DNA from: Gerris lacustris
Lineage: Eukaryota; Arthropoda; Insecta; Hemiptera; Gerridae
Assembly: GCA_951217055.1 (NCBI GenBank)
Contig: OX578276.1
Span: 113,057,313 to 113,121,312, forward strand
DNA length: 64,000 bases
Direction: 5' to 3'
Positions 1 to 11,067 of this stretch are shown one piece after another (the stretch's first letter is position 1; every line of letters starts with the position of its first letter). The position numbers and the translations under genes are program-made. The notes beneath the pieces were generated by a model, which was given only the letters and a program-made list of their open reading frames with translations, was not told the DNA's origin and searched no databases.

Positions 1-1009
1 GAAACTTTGCTTTAGACATGAGACCAGACAAAGATAAGCTACAGCACTGCACTGGCGACCAGCCGTTTAATAACTGAACTAATACTTACTTCTTTCATCA
101 GAAGTTATCATTTCACAAGTAACGTTTTAATGACAAAATGAAAAAGATAATAGAATGAACAACGAACAAACAGTCTACTTGAAAATCGACAACGCCTAGT
201 CATCCTGACATTTATTTTCAGTCTCACCATACCCGAATAATAATGAGCGTAAGTTATTTTGACTTGTATTACGTGGTTACAGAATATTATAATTTTGGAT
301 GTGCATCCAGAGTGCGCCCACTGGATGAATCTCCCAGCGTGAATGCATCCCTGGTTACACATGTTTATCCGAATATGATGTGTTTTCACTGCTTTTTCCT
401 CAATTTGTTGAATGTAAAAGGTTCAAAATAGTCTCTTGTTGTAATCTCAAGAATGAATGCAAGAATTATTTGAACTATTTATTGAACTAAATAATGCAAT
501 TGAACAATCGACAAAGGACTGCGGCCTTGCTAATCCTGGTAGGTTCAAATCAGCCAGCATTAAGGAGTGCGATTTTTTTTTCTCGCACACCTGACTTGCT
601 CTAAATACTGAACTTATTATTCCACAAGCATTCATACCGCTGATACGCTTCGAACAACAAATGACATTGCTTGTCACAATTAAATAACAGTAAAAACAAA
701 CAAAAAAAAAAAAAAATTGCTGAATTGTTTAAAAGGTATTGCATAAAGGGAATTATAAATTTAAAAAATAATTATAATATAAATAGAAAGGTTAAAACAC
801 AAAACAGGTGAGCGCTGATACGCCTTGAATAGTAATTGTGGCTTCTTATCATGTTTACATTTGTCACTGCGCATGCCCTCTGGATGATTAATCGGTTCGA
901 GGGTTTCATCCTAAGTTTGAAAGAGGTATAATTCTTTCATCGCCTTTCATTCTTTGAAAGGTAATTACCAGATACCGCACTTTGGATGAATCATCTAAGA
1001 TGAACCTTT
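1..1009. other. AT-rich sequence, no firm gene
   Basis: I see no recognisable protein domain or RNA gene here. One short block at 311-413 (+) sits after a plausible acceptor (..tgcatccag) and stays open to a possible GTAAAA donor. It ends in phase 0, which would suit the first supported exon at 3664. This is only a weak candidate for an upstream exon of the host gene and it has no recognised homology. Confidence 0.3.
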
Positions 1010-1259
1010 AGCTCAATCCATAATCTAGTAAACAGGCTAGCCGAACAGTCATTTTTTCAAAATTTTTCTCTAGAAATTTTAATTCCAAAAAAACAATCAG
1101 GTTAAGCTCTTCTTCGTCTGTAGCAGCCACCAGTCCATCATCAACATACATAGCCATAAAAACCTTCTTTCACTTAAATAAACAATGATCAGTTTTACTC
1201 AAGTTAAAAGGTATAATTTCAAAAGATGCTGATGATGCTTATTTTAATCCATGAAGGCT
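1010..1259 (-). pseudogene. Ty1/Copia reverse transcriptase fragment (relic)
   Basis: Read on the minus strand, this stretch gives a block of about 80 codons typical of Copia-type pol. It starts with SLHGLK (family: SLYGLKQA), continues through SKTDHCLFK and reaches MAMYVDDGLVAATDEEE, which holds the YVDD catalytic core with its two metal-binding aspartates. It ends in a degraded FEKMTVRLAC segment equivalent to the conserved region just after the core. In-frame stops at the Gln of the SLYGLKQA motif and before KKVFMAM, plus a frame-destroying tail, show that it is dead. No gag, protease, integrase or LTR is visible beside it. A second Copia relic (RNase H) lies at 39885-40375, but I cannot show that both come from the same family. 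Assignment to Copia rests on the motif series and is fairly secure. Confidence 0.8.
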
Positions 1260-1365
1260 TTTAACCCAAATAATTATAAAAATCACAGGGAAGTACTTGG
1301 GTCCAAGTACTTTTTAGGGTTTCGTAGATGATTGCATACCCGTTATGTAATTATGATTTTTTTTC

Positions 1366-1405
1366 TTCGACCTCAAGGGTCCCTGGTTCGATCCCCCGGG
1401 GGTCA
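1366..1405 (+). repeat. tRNA-derived SINE-like fragment (B box)
   Basis: The sequence contains GGTTCGATCCC at 1385-1395, a good RNA polymerase III B box, flanked by short complementary runs (TCCCTGG and CCCCCGGGGG). No A box or cloverleaf can be placed upstream, so this is a tRNA-derived scrap and not a tRNA gene. Confidence 0.4.
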
Positions 1406-1419
1406 CAATGTTTTTTGTC

Positions 1420-1952
1420 CAGGGCTGGATTTACCACTAGGCCCTGGCCTAGGGGCGCACGCTATAAAAAAATTGTTCAAATAAAGAAAATGTTTATAAT
1501 TTAATAAATGTCTTAATTTAATTTTCATTTGTACATTTTATTGGTGTGTGTAATTATTGTTAATTGCTGCAGAAACTTTTTAATTTCTTGAGTGCCTCAA
1601 CACATAGTGTGATCCTAAAGAAAAAGTGTCCTTTACAACTACAACATTTATCCAAGTTTCGATGGTCTTTTCGTCACGACGCCTCCCGAGTTGTAAATGA
1701 AAACAGAGAAGGCATTTTGAAACCCCCTCAACAATAATTGAAGCCAATGCCTTAGTTGAGATTCCTTGAGTCTACATTGATGGCGATTCATGGGGTACTA
1801 CTGGAAAGGTTTAATGAGGTGAACATAAAACTGCACTGTGAAACCAAAGAGCTAGGGAAGATTATTACTTGCAATGAGTCTTTTGGTGGTTTTCTTCATA
1901 AAATGAGAAACAAATTTCGATGGCTTAGAAAGTGCAGCGAGGGGAAAATGTA
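1420..1952 (+). mobile_element. hAT element, 5' end with decayed transposase fragment
   Basis: At 1420 the sequence CAGGGCTGGATTTACCACTAG starts a terminal repeat of the type seen in insect hAT elements. About 200 bp later (from about 1632) a plus-strand frame reads LSKFRWSFRHDASRVVNENR. After two stops it continues into a 65-codon block (1756-1950) with LLERFNEVNIKL and SFGGFLHKMRNKF. This matches the middle region of ZMYM1 / '52 kDa repressor'-like hAT transposases (family pattern: TRWS..DA, then ILERxNxVNxxLQ and the SLxxFxxxxR block). The DDE catalytic residues and the C-terminal dimerisation domain are missing. I could not find the matching right terminal repeat, so the 3' limit is only where coding similarity ends. 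The short ORF should not be taken as a gene. Confidence 0.65.
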
Positions 1953-3663
1953 AGAAGAAGTACTTAGCGGACTAAAGTAGGACTTGTTTTAATTGTACTA
2001 TGCATAGCTAATAGAGAAATTTTTCGATAAAAATCCGTTCTCTTTTTCCGAAAAAAACGTTCAATCAATTACTTGCTTTAAACCTTCCTGTACATTCACC
2101 CTAGTTTATCAACCAATCAAGCCTGTTGAGGGAATCCATACCATGTATATAAGTTTTAGTCGTCACACACTAAGGACACTGCAATTTCAGTGAAACCATA
2201 TCTTTCTGAATTATTATTATAGACAATAATTTGAAATGTTTCGAACGGCAGTAATATCTCCAACTTAAAGTTTCCACCGGTAAAAAAGTCTATATCCGTC
2301 GTTAATTTCATAACTAGTCAGAATTCCTTGAGTTGCTTGAAAAACTACGAAAAACTGGTACCACACGGATATGACGCTATATCTTATATAATATTACTTC
2401 ATCTAACTTCACTAGACTAATACAATGACAATGACTTACATGACTTATTCCAATCCTTCATGGGGGACGAAGGCCTAATAAAATGGAACTCTCTAATAAA
2501 TCTGAACCACAGATTTTATTATTTTAACTAATAGAAATAACATTTTATTTTTGTGTACACTGCTTCCACACGAATACATTATGAAACAATGAAATTCAAG
2601 CACGCGTACACACACACAAAAAACAAAACAAACCAACACGTACAAACAAACTCACACAGTGTTTGTGTAACGTTACATTATTGATCTAACAGGGGCTTGA
2701 GAGAAAACGAGAGGGAGCACTAGAGCCAGGTTAGGGTGGAAGAAGCATTACCTCCCCTTCAAGTACTGTATAGCCCAAGCCTTGAAAAATAACCTAACCA
2801 AACCATCCAACACTCAACATTTTATACAAGATTTAGGTAAATCTATTATAGACGAGCAGGTGACTTTGGTACTCTACAGTCTACAGTATCTACCAAGAAT
2901 ACACGAAACCACAACCCTTTCAAATTTAAATGCATATAAAACTATTGTATCTAAATTACAAGTATCAAATGTAATATAAAGCCAAAATATTGAGATTGTC
3001 TATCTATCTAAATTTAAAAAGTGGTTTCTATTTTATTTCTTTTATTTCAGCATAATCATGATCCTAAACAAAATTACGTTTACAAAATTAATTTTAATTT
3101 ATTTTATATTACCTATTGAGTAGTTAACTTAAATGTTTCAGGATAGGAAGGTCATATTTATAACATATTATCGTTTTTGTGGTAACATAAAGATGCATGT
3201 TACTATTTTTTTTTTTTTTTTTTTTTTTGTTAAAGTCGAAAATGTTTATTAATAATAACGATTAGAGTAAAAAAAAAGCTCTTTACAAATTAAAATTGAA
3301 GAAAAATAAATTACTGAATAAAACTACTTTAATAAAACTAAAAAAAGTACTTATTTAATTAATTTAAATAAAGTGATCAACGGTAAAACACAGAAATGAA
3401 TAACCACGGTTTTTTGACAGATTCTAGATTACCATTATAAAAAAATATTTTGACACAAAACTTAAAACAACAAACATTACAATTATAATCAACAAAAAGA
3501 AACAAAATGAGAAAAATAATCTTCAAAGATGGAAAATGAGTAAAAATCGGGATAAATTCTTCTGTGACAGTCAGTAGTTGATCATCATAATCTAAACTTT
3601 ACATTATCAGTGATAATTAAAAACTCGAGTTAAAAAAGTAATTCATTTTGAGTTCCTAAACAG
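1953..3663. other. No gene seen; AT-rich sequence with a poly-T run
   Basis: I find no coding motif with support from a protein family. There is a CA-rich stretch around 2608-2655 and a 23-nt T run at about 3206-3228, which could be the reversed poly-A tail of a retroposed sequence. A 65-codon ORF at 2782-2976 (+) has no recognised features. Confidence 0.4.
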
Positions 3664-3767
3664 AAAAATTACGTAATTATTAAATTCAATACAAATTGGA
3701 GCTTAATGGAGGCCACAGAGAAAAGATTAAGGTTTGCTTGGAGTTTGGACAGCTGCGAAAAAGGAAA
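3664..3767 (+). CDS. Host gene exon A
   Basis: The donor is strong (GGAAA|GTAAGTAA). The best acceptor is ttttgagttcctaaacag, giving phase 0 at 3664. An ATG lies in frame at 3706 with a poor Kozak context (T at -3, G at +4), so an upstream exon is as likely as a start here. The frame is closed by TGA just before the acceptor, which is consistent with an intron border. Confidence 0.6.
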
Positions 3768-6669
3768 GTAAGTAATAGTAAATAAGGTGCATCAACTTAA
3801 TATAAAATCCTAAAATAACTAGAAACTCAGATTACATCTAAATCGTTGCATAACTATTTCAATTACACAACATTTAATGATGGCACATTCAAGGGGGAAA
3901 TTGTTATAAATAACACAATTCCAATAATATTATCAAATCCTTATCACCAGATTATTTTTATTTCATGGTAAAATCACAAAATAGAATATCGACAGATATC
4001 GTTAATTAAGCTTGATGGTCACAGTCCACATTATCGATTTATCCTACTAACACAAAGACCTAATATTATAAACCTTTTTTGGTAAATATGCACTTGAACA
4101 CCTACATATTGCTAATTTTCTGATTTACTTGGTTTTTGTTTTTAAAAACTGCTCTTTTTTTTACAATTTAACAACTTTTGACCAGGGATTACTTCGGTAA
4201 AATCAATAGTTTTTTAAAAATATATATATCAAATATCCACACATGTACATAGGGGGTTTTGGCTTATCAGTATCAACCAAGAAACTACTGCTTTTCTTCT
4301 GTGCAAGTTATAGCTACTAAATGCTATTTAACATATAAAAAAGGTTCTCATTTTGGTACAGGATGCTAAGTTACGGAGAGTGGTTGAGGAGAATGGATCA
4401 CCGTGCAGGAGGAGACCCATACGCTAATCAGTGGTATCAGTTTGTATTATGTTCCCCTATACGATAAAACTAATTTTGTTAGATTTAAGGGAAATAAAAT
4501 GAGACACGCTTATAATAATATTTGTATAAAGTATTAATAATATTTCTATCGAAAATATTAGTCACTAACTCGTTTATTTCATCGTTCATCGATCTTAAAA
4601 GTCTAAATCGCGGGTGTGTGTCCCATTTCCAGTGGATCAAAAGGCTATAACTTTTAAACTAGGAAAGTCAGAAAAATGTAACTGGTAAAAGTTGTAGTAC
4701 TTTAGACGCAGTTTAATGAAATAATAAGACAAACAAATTTATTCCGCCCTTCAAATGGTCAATATGGCGCTTTGTAGAACGTTGTTTCCTCGTGACCCTT
4801 AATTTTTTTATTTTTCTGAAAAGTTCACTAAAGAACATGAAAAAACTGTAATAGATTTTTGTAAATATTTCATAGTTTAAGCTGAAAAAGCGTGTAAAAT
4901 TGATCAATATATCGAAATATGGCGTCATTATAACAATCGATAGTACCGATTTGCGATATCTAGTTGGGCCCCATATACTGTAGTTCTACCAAGCCTTCAA
5001 AGTAGACAACTTCAGTATACGGTTTTTACAAGAAAAAGTAATGTAGCATTTATTTATTTTATTTTAAAAAATTTATACGTAATAAATTGCTAAAGAATTT
5101 ATTTTAGAATCTTTTACGAATAATTTGGACGTATAATAACAAATAATTGGACGTAATAATAAGGCAGAGCGTTTATTAGACTATCCAAAATATTCGTAAA
5201 AGATTATGAAATACCTTCATTAGCAAGTTATTACGTTTAAAAATTTAAAATAAAAATAAATTAATGCAACATTACTTTTACAAATACTGAAACCCGTATA
5301 CTGAAGTAGTCAACTTTAAAGGCATTTTCTACTTAAACTATGAAAGATTTACAAACATTTAATTTTTAATTCTGAACTTTTCAGAATAATAATAATTAAA
5401 AAAATAATTAAGGTCAAGTGCAAGCCATGTTCATCAAAGCGCCATATTGACTCTTAAATGGAAGGAATATATTTTTTTCTTATCACATTAAGAAAACTAT
5501 TTTATTATATTTCATTAAACTGCGCCGAAAGAACTACAACTTTTACCGGAAAAATGTTTTTTTTTCCGCGGTAGGCTGTGAAATAGTAACTTAAAATAGT
5601 ATTATCAATTAAGAGCCTAAATAACATAGCTAAAATCCATTTTTTCATTACGTGGACTTAAAAAATCTTTTCATTACTCCTAGCTGTAAAGAACAAATCT
5701 TTTACGTCCAAGGAACTAAAAGATTTTTATTTTCCGGCGGGCAGTTGTCAAAACTTCCGTTAGTACCGCTGCAATCTTTGTAGAAATGCTTCTAGTACGA
5801 TTAAAATCCGCTAGATGTTTTTGCGTTTTATTTATCTTTTCTTATAATGTAACCTCTTTTTAAGGTTTCTTTTTTAAGTCTTAAGTATGTACTAATATTA
5901 ATTTTGTTATTATTATATATTGATTAGTGATTAATATTTAATGTTTTTTCATTGTCTGCTAACTCAGAAAAAATAGCTTATGCTACGCGACTGTGAAGTG
6001 TTTTTTCTTTAACTTGGCAATGTAATAGCCGCGGTAAAGAAAAAACTCACTTCACAGCCTAGTAACATAATATACTATTTTTTACTTTGCAATGGCACAA
6101 GTGCTTTTTTTCGAGATATTTTCAAATCGTTACAAGACATGGTCCTCAAAGTCGACCCGAATCTATTTTCTTTACTTGTAATTCACCAGTATCTCGAATA
6201 CGCTGATCCAATCTTGAAAATTATCTATGACAGGGAACGTGACGCTGAGGATGCTGTTCCGCATAAATTCGGCTTGCTTCGTTGGCATTACCAAGCTGCT
6301 CCGTAGGCAATATGCATTCTGCTAATTCAATATTCGTAAAATGGTGCATTTTCAATCAAACACTAACTTACCTAATAAAGACTAATTTATTTGTGACACG
6401 CGTAAAATGAAAACTACAAAAATAGTAGACACACGGAAATGACAGCTACGAAAGTATAGTGTATTTCAAAGGTTGCTATGATTTAACTTTTACTTTTTCC
6501 CGGGAAGGGTACGTATTATATATCGCCGGGAAAGTCCTAGGGTGACTGCGGATTTATATCATTTTATCTTTTTATCTTCCGGACACAAGTTTATTAATGA
6601 AAAATGTTTTTTTAAGTGTCCTCTATAATTTCTGAAAAATTAGGAGTAGTTATTCTGTGACACTGTGTA

Positions 6670-6767
<98 letters not shown>

Positions 6768-8514
6768 GTATATATATATATATATATATACATATATATA
6801 TTATATATATATATAATATATATATATAATAAGGCCAACAATTGCGGTCGCCATAAGTGCTCAAAGTAATAAATCAAATTTAGCTCTTTTTTAAATATAA
6901 ACGATAGAGGTACGACAAAAAGTCATAGGTCCAAAGTTGTAGATCTTTTAAAATCAATTACCGCAGACCGCAGGTGCAATCTGTTTTTCGATACGACTTA
7001 CCGTTTAGCCACAATAAGCATCCAAAAAAACTTTAAAGTTATGGCGGACGCAGAGGCTTCAATTTTTTCAGGAGGGGTACATTTGTTTTTAACTTTTCGG
7101 ATTTTTCCAGTCGGTTTGGCCCAATTTCCGATCAAACGAAAAAAAAAAACCGCGAGTCTCTAGGTGGTCTAGAAGTATTCAAACATTTTGAGTAGCGCGT
7201 CAGTAGGTTTTGGTTATGGTGGGTCAACCTAATTGTTTTAGTTTTTTTTTTTATAAAATTGTAAATTACTTTGGTTCTACTCAATATTTTCAGATGAAAC
7301 CAAGCCTACAAATTCCGCAACATGTTTGCGCTTACCTCTGAAAAAAATTACTGATTTCGTTTAGCCAGTTTTGTGCCTATAAAGTCGAACTGGTGACGAC
7401 AGACACACATACAGACACGAAAAAAGTTATGGGCGGATTCGGTTTTTGGAATATATAAAATGAAAAAGTATCCAAACATTTTTTAATTCTGACCAATGAT
7501 AATTAACTCTTGAATAAATCACACGTTGTTCAAGTTAACCACAATTAACATAAATGTAACAATCAGACGATCGTCTCAGTCTTTCGACTAATAGTATTAT
7601 CAAAATATGATTTACTGAAGATAGTCGAAAGACTGAAACGATCGTCTGATTGTTACCATTTATGTTAATTGTGGTTAGACAAAAATATATAGGTATATTT
7701 TAACTTGAACAATGTGTGATTTATTGAAGAGTTAATTATCATCATGTTCGATTACCACAAAATATCGGTCAACACAACCAATTCTGACCAATGTACAGAC
7801 AAAGCTTTAATTTTATATACATAGATATATTTACAACACCACTCTTCTGAAAGCATATTTATGTTGCAGGATAGAGTCAGCAGGCCAAGAAGCATTATTA
7901 AATGATAATGTAGAGCAATGCACATGCATGCAAACAGAGGACTGCCCATTGGAGGAGTGCTTTTGTAATGTTTCTAGCTCAGGAGACAGACAAGCTAAAT
8001 ACTGGGAGCCACGATCAGGGGAGAGTAATATAAGGTGAATAACTATTTAATATAAGAGTTAATTTGCTCAATTCCTCATTTATTACTAAAAAAAAAAACA
8101 CGCTCAATCCTTTAAGTAAAGAATTATTACGGATATATATACATTGTTAAGAAGTATTAGCGAGTGCTTAATTAACATTCATTGTTTTAAAAAAAAGTTC
8201 ATTTATAATATTCTATTTGATTTTAATTAAATGTTCCTTGCTTATAATATAATAATGCATATAAAACGAGTGCTGGGCCTTAAATGGTATGGAGTGGAAG
8301 TGACCCAAAAGATTATACTTAAAATAATAAGTAATATCTACCTTATAACTTACTTATACTTACTAATAAAAGTCATGCTTAGCATTTTAATAGACTTATA
8401 CTATTTATACTTGCACTATTTAGGATGGATGTATTTAACAGTCGCCAAAGAGTATCTCTGTTTCCATTTGAAGAAGAAGCAGACGATTTAACCGAAAGAG
8501 ATAATATTCAATGA
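3664..8514 (+). CDS. Host gene, four coding exons, product unknown
   Basis: Coding exons are 3664-3767, 4362-4433, 7870-8034 and 8424-8514 (stop TGA at 8512-8514). Each internal border is GT/AG and the phases agree at all three junctions: two bases at the end of one exon are completed by one base of the next (AA|G, TG|G, AG|G). The spliced frame is open throughout and protein-like in composition, with peptides such as [35 protein letters not shown] and [20 protein letters not shown]. The third exon is cysteine-rich ([17 protein letters not shown]), and the C-terminus is acidic. I do not recognise the family. If translation starts at the ATG at 3706, the product is 129 residues. If the AG at 3662-3663 is an acceptor, this is the C-terminal part of a longer protein whose earlier exons lie upstream. 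No transmembrane segment is evident. The introns are about 0.6, 3.4 and 0.4 kb and contain transposon debris. Confidence 0.7.
4362..4433 (+). CDS. Host gene exon B
   Basis: This is a 72-bp exon after the acceptor ..ttttggtacag, ending AATCAGTG|GTATCA. It gives 23 full codons beginning [10 protein letters not shown] and ending DPYANQ. The trailing TG is completed by the first base of exon C to give Trp. The donor is non-consensus at +3 to +6, the weakest border of the gene. Confidence 0.6.
4671..5565. mobile_element. Foldback element, about 895 bp, in host intron
   Basis: The two arms are inverted copies of each other. The left arm (about 4671-5115) contains TTGTAGTACTTTAGACGCAG, ATGGTCAATATGGCGCTTTG and ACAACTTCAGTATACGG. 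The right arm (about 5195-5565) carries their reverse complements in the opposite order, with moderate divergence. The unpaired centre lies near 5120-5190. No coding sequence is present. This fits a non-autonomous foldback or MITE-type insertion within the intron of the host gene. Confidence 0.65.
5991..6057. repeat. Short inverted repeat (hairpin)
   Basis: CTGTGAAGTGTTTTTTCTTTA at 5991 pairs with TAAAGAAAAAACTCACTTCAC ending near 6055 (arms of about 20 bp with one or two mismatches and a loop of about 24 nt). Confidence 0.6.
6013..6306 (+). other. Unassigned open frame, 97 codons, no usable start
   Basis: The frame is open from 6013 to TAG at 6304-6306. Its last 65 or so codons look coding: [18 protein letters not shown], then [20 protein letters not shown], then [14 protein letters not shown]. 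The internal ATG at 6139 gives only 55 codons. It lies inside the third-exon intron of the host gene. An AG at 6100-6101 would join exon B in the correct phase (TG|T), so an alternative terminal exon is possible, but an unrecognised transposon fragment is equally possible. I know no family for it. Confidence 0.35.
6672..6829. repeat. (TA)n microsatellite
   Basis: About 158 bp of almost pure TA repeat with a few interruptions (cgtata, catata). ORFs of alternating Tyr-Ile here are artefacts of the repeat. Confidence 0.97.
7000..7450. repeat. Probable transposon-derived sequence
   Basis: The stretch ends in a CAGACACACATACAGACACG motif after a run of moderately GC-rich, non-coding sequence. This style recurs elsewhere in the window in dispersed repeats (for example around 14400 and 22210). 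I cannot name the family or its ends. Confidence 0.35.
7496..7742. mobile_element. 247-bp hairpin MITE
   Basis: The left half starts ATGATAATTAACTCTTGAAT and the right half ends with the reverse complement (..GAGTTAATTATCAT). Within the arms, CACAATTAACATAAATG and ACGATCGTCT are mirrored too. The arms pair over most of their length around a centre near 7605. It has no coding capacity and lies just upstream of exon C of the host gene. Confidence 0.75.
7870..8034 (+). CDS. Host gene exon C, cysteine-rich
   Basis: This is a 165-bp exon between ..tttatgttgcag and ATATAAG|GTGAAT. It begins [16 protein letters not shown] and holds six cysteines within 16 residues in the arrangement CxCxxxxxCxxxxCxC (five), with further acidic residues between them, followed by a Ser/Gly-rich linker. 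The spacing could suit metal binding or disulfides, but I do not match it to a named domain. It is the best-supported exon because both borders and composition are good. Confidence 0.7.
8424..8514 (+). CDS. Host gene terminal exon D
   Basis: The acceptor is ..tgcactatttag. One base completes an Arg codon, followed by 29 codons starting [10 protein letters not shown] and ending LTERDNIQ, then TGA. The tail is acidic (FEEEADD). It is short, but its phase agrees with exon C and a polyadenylation signal follows within 20 bp of the stop. Confidence 0.65.
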
Positions 8515-8529
8515 ATCGTAACTAATTCA

Positions 8530-8535
8530 AATAAA
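8530..8535 (+). promoter_or_regulatory. Polyadenylation signal AATAAA
   Basis: A canonical AATAAA lies 16 bp after the stop codon of the host gene. In AT-rich DNA such hexamers are common, so its use is inferred from position alone. Confidence 0.45.
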
Positions 8536-8539
8536 ATAT

Positions 8540-10226
8540 AATACCTCAAATATATAGATTTATTTGGCTAACTAGAGTTTAATAATGTCCATATTTTAGT
8601 AGGTACATGAGGAGAACATGAGATGAAAACTTCAGGCGTAGTGTTTTACGAGAGACATAATTTCTCTCATTAAAAAAAAAATAAAAATAAGTACTGTAAA
8701 TCAAATACAATGAATTTTAATACTTTAGCAAGAGGTAATTTGCTATCTTAGCAGGAAATTTAATTTATATATTTAATTTAACTTATAACAATATACGAGA
8801 CAATAAAATGTACCTATATAAAAGTCAGTTAGTTAAATCAACATACATACAATACGACACTATTTAGAAGTTGGTTTAACCCAATTATTATATTATTATT
8901 ATGGTTATAAAATCGCCAAGACGAGGCAAACTAAACCCAGTATAAATATTATTGCCCAATCGTTTATAGATCTGCTATGCCGGTTAAAAAAAACAAGTCA
9001 GGTTGATCACGCTCCCTATTTTCAGCCCTAAAGCCTTTAAACTAAAAACTGAAAATAGAATTCTCAAAAATATAAAACGATCAGAGAAATTATCTCGTGA
9101 AAAAATAAATTCTAACAGAAACAGGATCCAAAGTAATATATTTATGAGAGATAAATAAACATGATTATTCATTAGGAATAACAGAACAGAATCATTAATA
9201 GATGTTATAAAATCTGTAAACAAAAAAATAATGTAAACAATAATCCACTTCAAATGTATAATACTCAAATACTGTTCTAAAACATTCCAACGGTGAAGAA
9301 TAAATGAATTAACATGTAAATATATTTATAAGACCTGCTCATGAATGTATGAATGCAAATCAAATAGACTTTAAACAATGGCAGGTTAGTTCAATTAAAT
9401 CATCCTACACTCAGGTTCGATGTCGCCAACAATAACAATGGACTAACTTTCGGCTTACATTTACATCTCAATGCTTCCATAAAATATTAGAACGACTAAA
9501 TATAATTAGTCTACAAATCATATTAGTTTGTAATTGGTTAAACGATCACGTAGTTCTTAAATATCATTAAATACCATTATGTAAGGGGCATCTTAATAAT
9601 TGTAGGTCTGAGCTATAGATTGCCTGTCACAGTGTAAAGAAAATCATTGAATAGCAACGTGTCTAAAATGAAACCCGCTGGCTACATTGTCCCATAAAAA
9701 ATTGTCTAAATTAAAATAGTGTAATTATTAACTTATTGTGTTTAATTATTAACTAATTAAAATTCTGCTCACTGAGTAACAAAAATATATCTACGTTGTA
9801 AGGAAAAATTTGTTTTTATTTATTTATTTATAACAAAATAAAACTCCATAATGATTTTATTTACGAATAAATGATCAGATTAAAATATAACTAGACTTAA
9901 AAAAAAAAAAATAAACCCAACGAAGAATAAGAATAAAAGAAGTAGCTAATAATGATAAAATTGATCTAAAACTGAGAGATCGAAATTTTATTTGAAATAT
10001 GAAGACACTGGCCAACAAAAAGAATGCTATAAAAATACTTCTTATAAAACATTACTATATAAACAAACATTAAACACGAATATAAAATTAAGTATAAAGA
10101 AAATTTATTACCATTAAAGAAAATATATAAGTTTTAGTATTCCACACTAAAAAAGTCGGATTTACATATCGTAAAAGTCTATTAAACAGTCTTATAATAA
10201 AAATTGGACTATAAAAATAATACATG

Positions 10227-10322
<96 letters not shown>

Positions 10323-11060
10323 GTCAATATGATGCAAGTGAAAAGCGTAATAAATAAGATGTTATGGGTACGTAAAAATCAAGGGAACAGGGAGACCGAG
10401 AGCAATGAGAAATAAAAGTCCAGTAAAATGCCGACCAAAAAGGAAGAAGAGAAGGACATGGTAAGGGACGCGGACCGAGTAGAGTTTTTATGGCCAAGTA
10501 TAGTATGTAAAACACGCTAAGCATTTTATTAGGGATTGCCTTGGTTTTATGACTCTACCATGCTTTAAAACTTGGTAAGGTTTTACCTTACTAACAATTA
10601 TACTGTTATTAAACGTATAAAAATACTACTTATCTATCTGATAAACCCATAGGACGGTATCACATAAAATATTTGGACACATTGACATTAATACGGTAGT
10701 ATGTACTGTACATATAATATATTTCCACTCTTTTATGATAATGATTTATGGTGATGGTTCTTATTGGTATTTCACAGCTCTTTTACAGAAATGTTGCCAA
10801 TTAATGTAACAATAAAAGAAAAGATGACTTAAAATAAAACAAAATACTTTTGTACAACGACCTTCATTAAATCGTAATTCATTAAAAGAGAAATGTTTTA
10901 TATTTTTTTGTAAAATTTTGAAGAACACATGTGGTAATGTTAATAAATAATAAAAAAATCATGAAAATTTGACTTAAATTTGCCATTGAAAATTTTCATT
11001 TTTAAAAAGCATTAATAAAAAAAGTTATCAATATAAAAATCATTCAAGTACTTGACAGGT
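8540..11060. other. No gene seen; AT-rich with (TA)n
   Basis: I find no protein motif or RNA gene in this stretch. It is low-complexity AT-rich DNA, with a (TA)n tract listed separately and scattered A/T homopolymers (for example 9900-9912). Confidence 0.4.
10228..10319. repeat. (TA)n microsatellite
   Basis: About 92 bp of uninterrupted TA dinucleotide repeat. Confidence 0.97.
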
Positions 11061-11067
11061 AAAACCT

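Noticed and set aside
6640..6877. ORFs of alternating Tyr and Ile on both strands
   Set aside because: They are translations of the (TA)n tract. The same holds at 10088-10415, 50275-50592 and 62071-62289.
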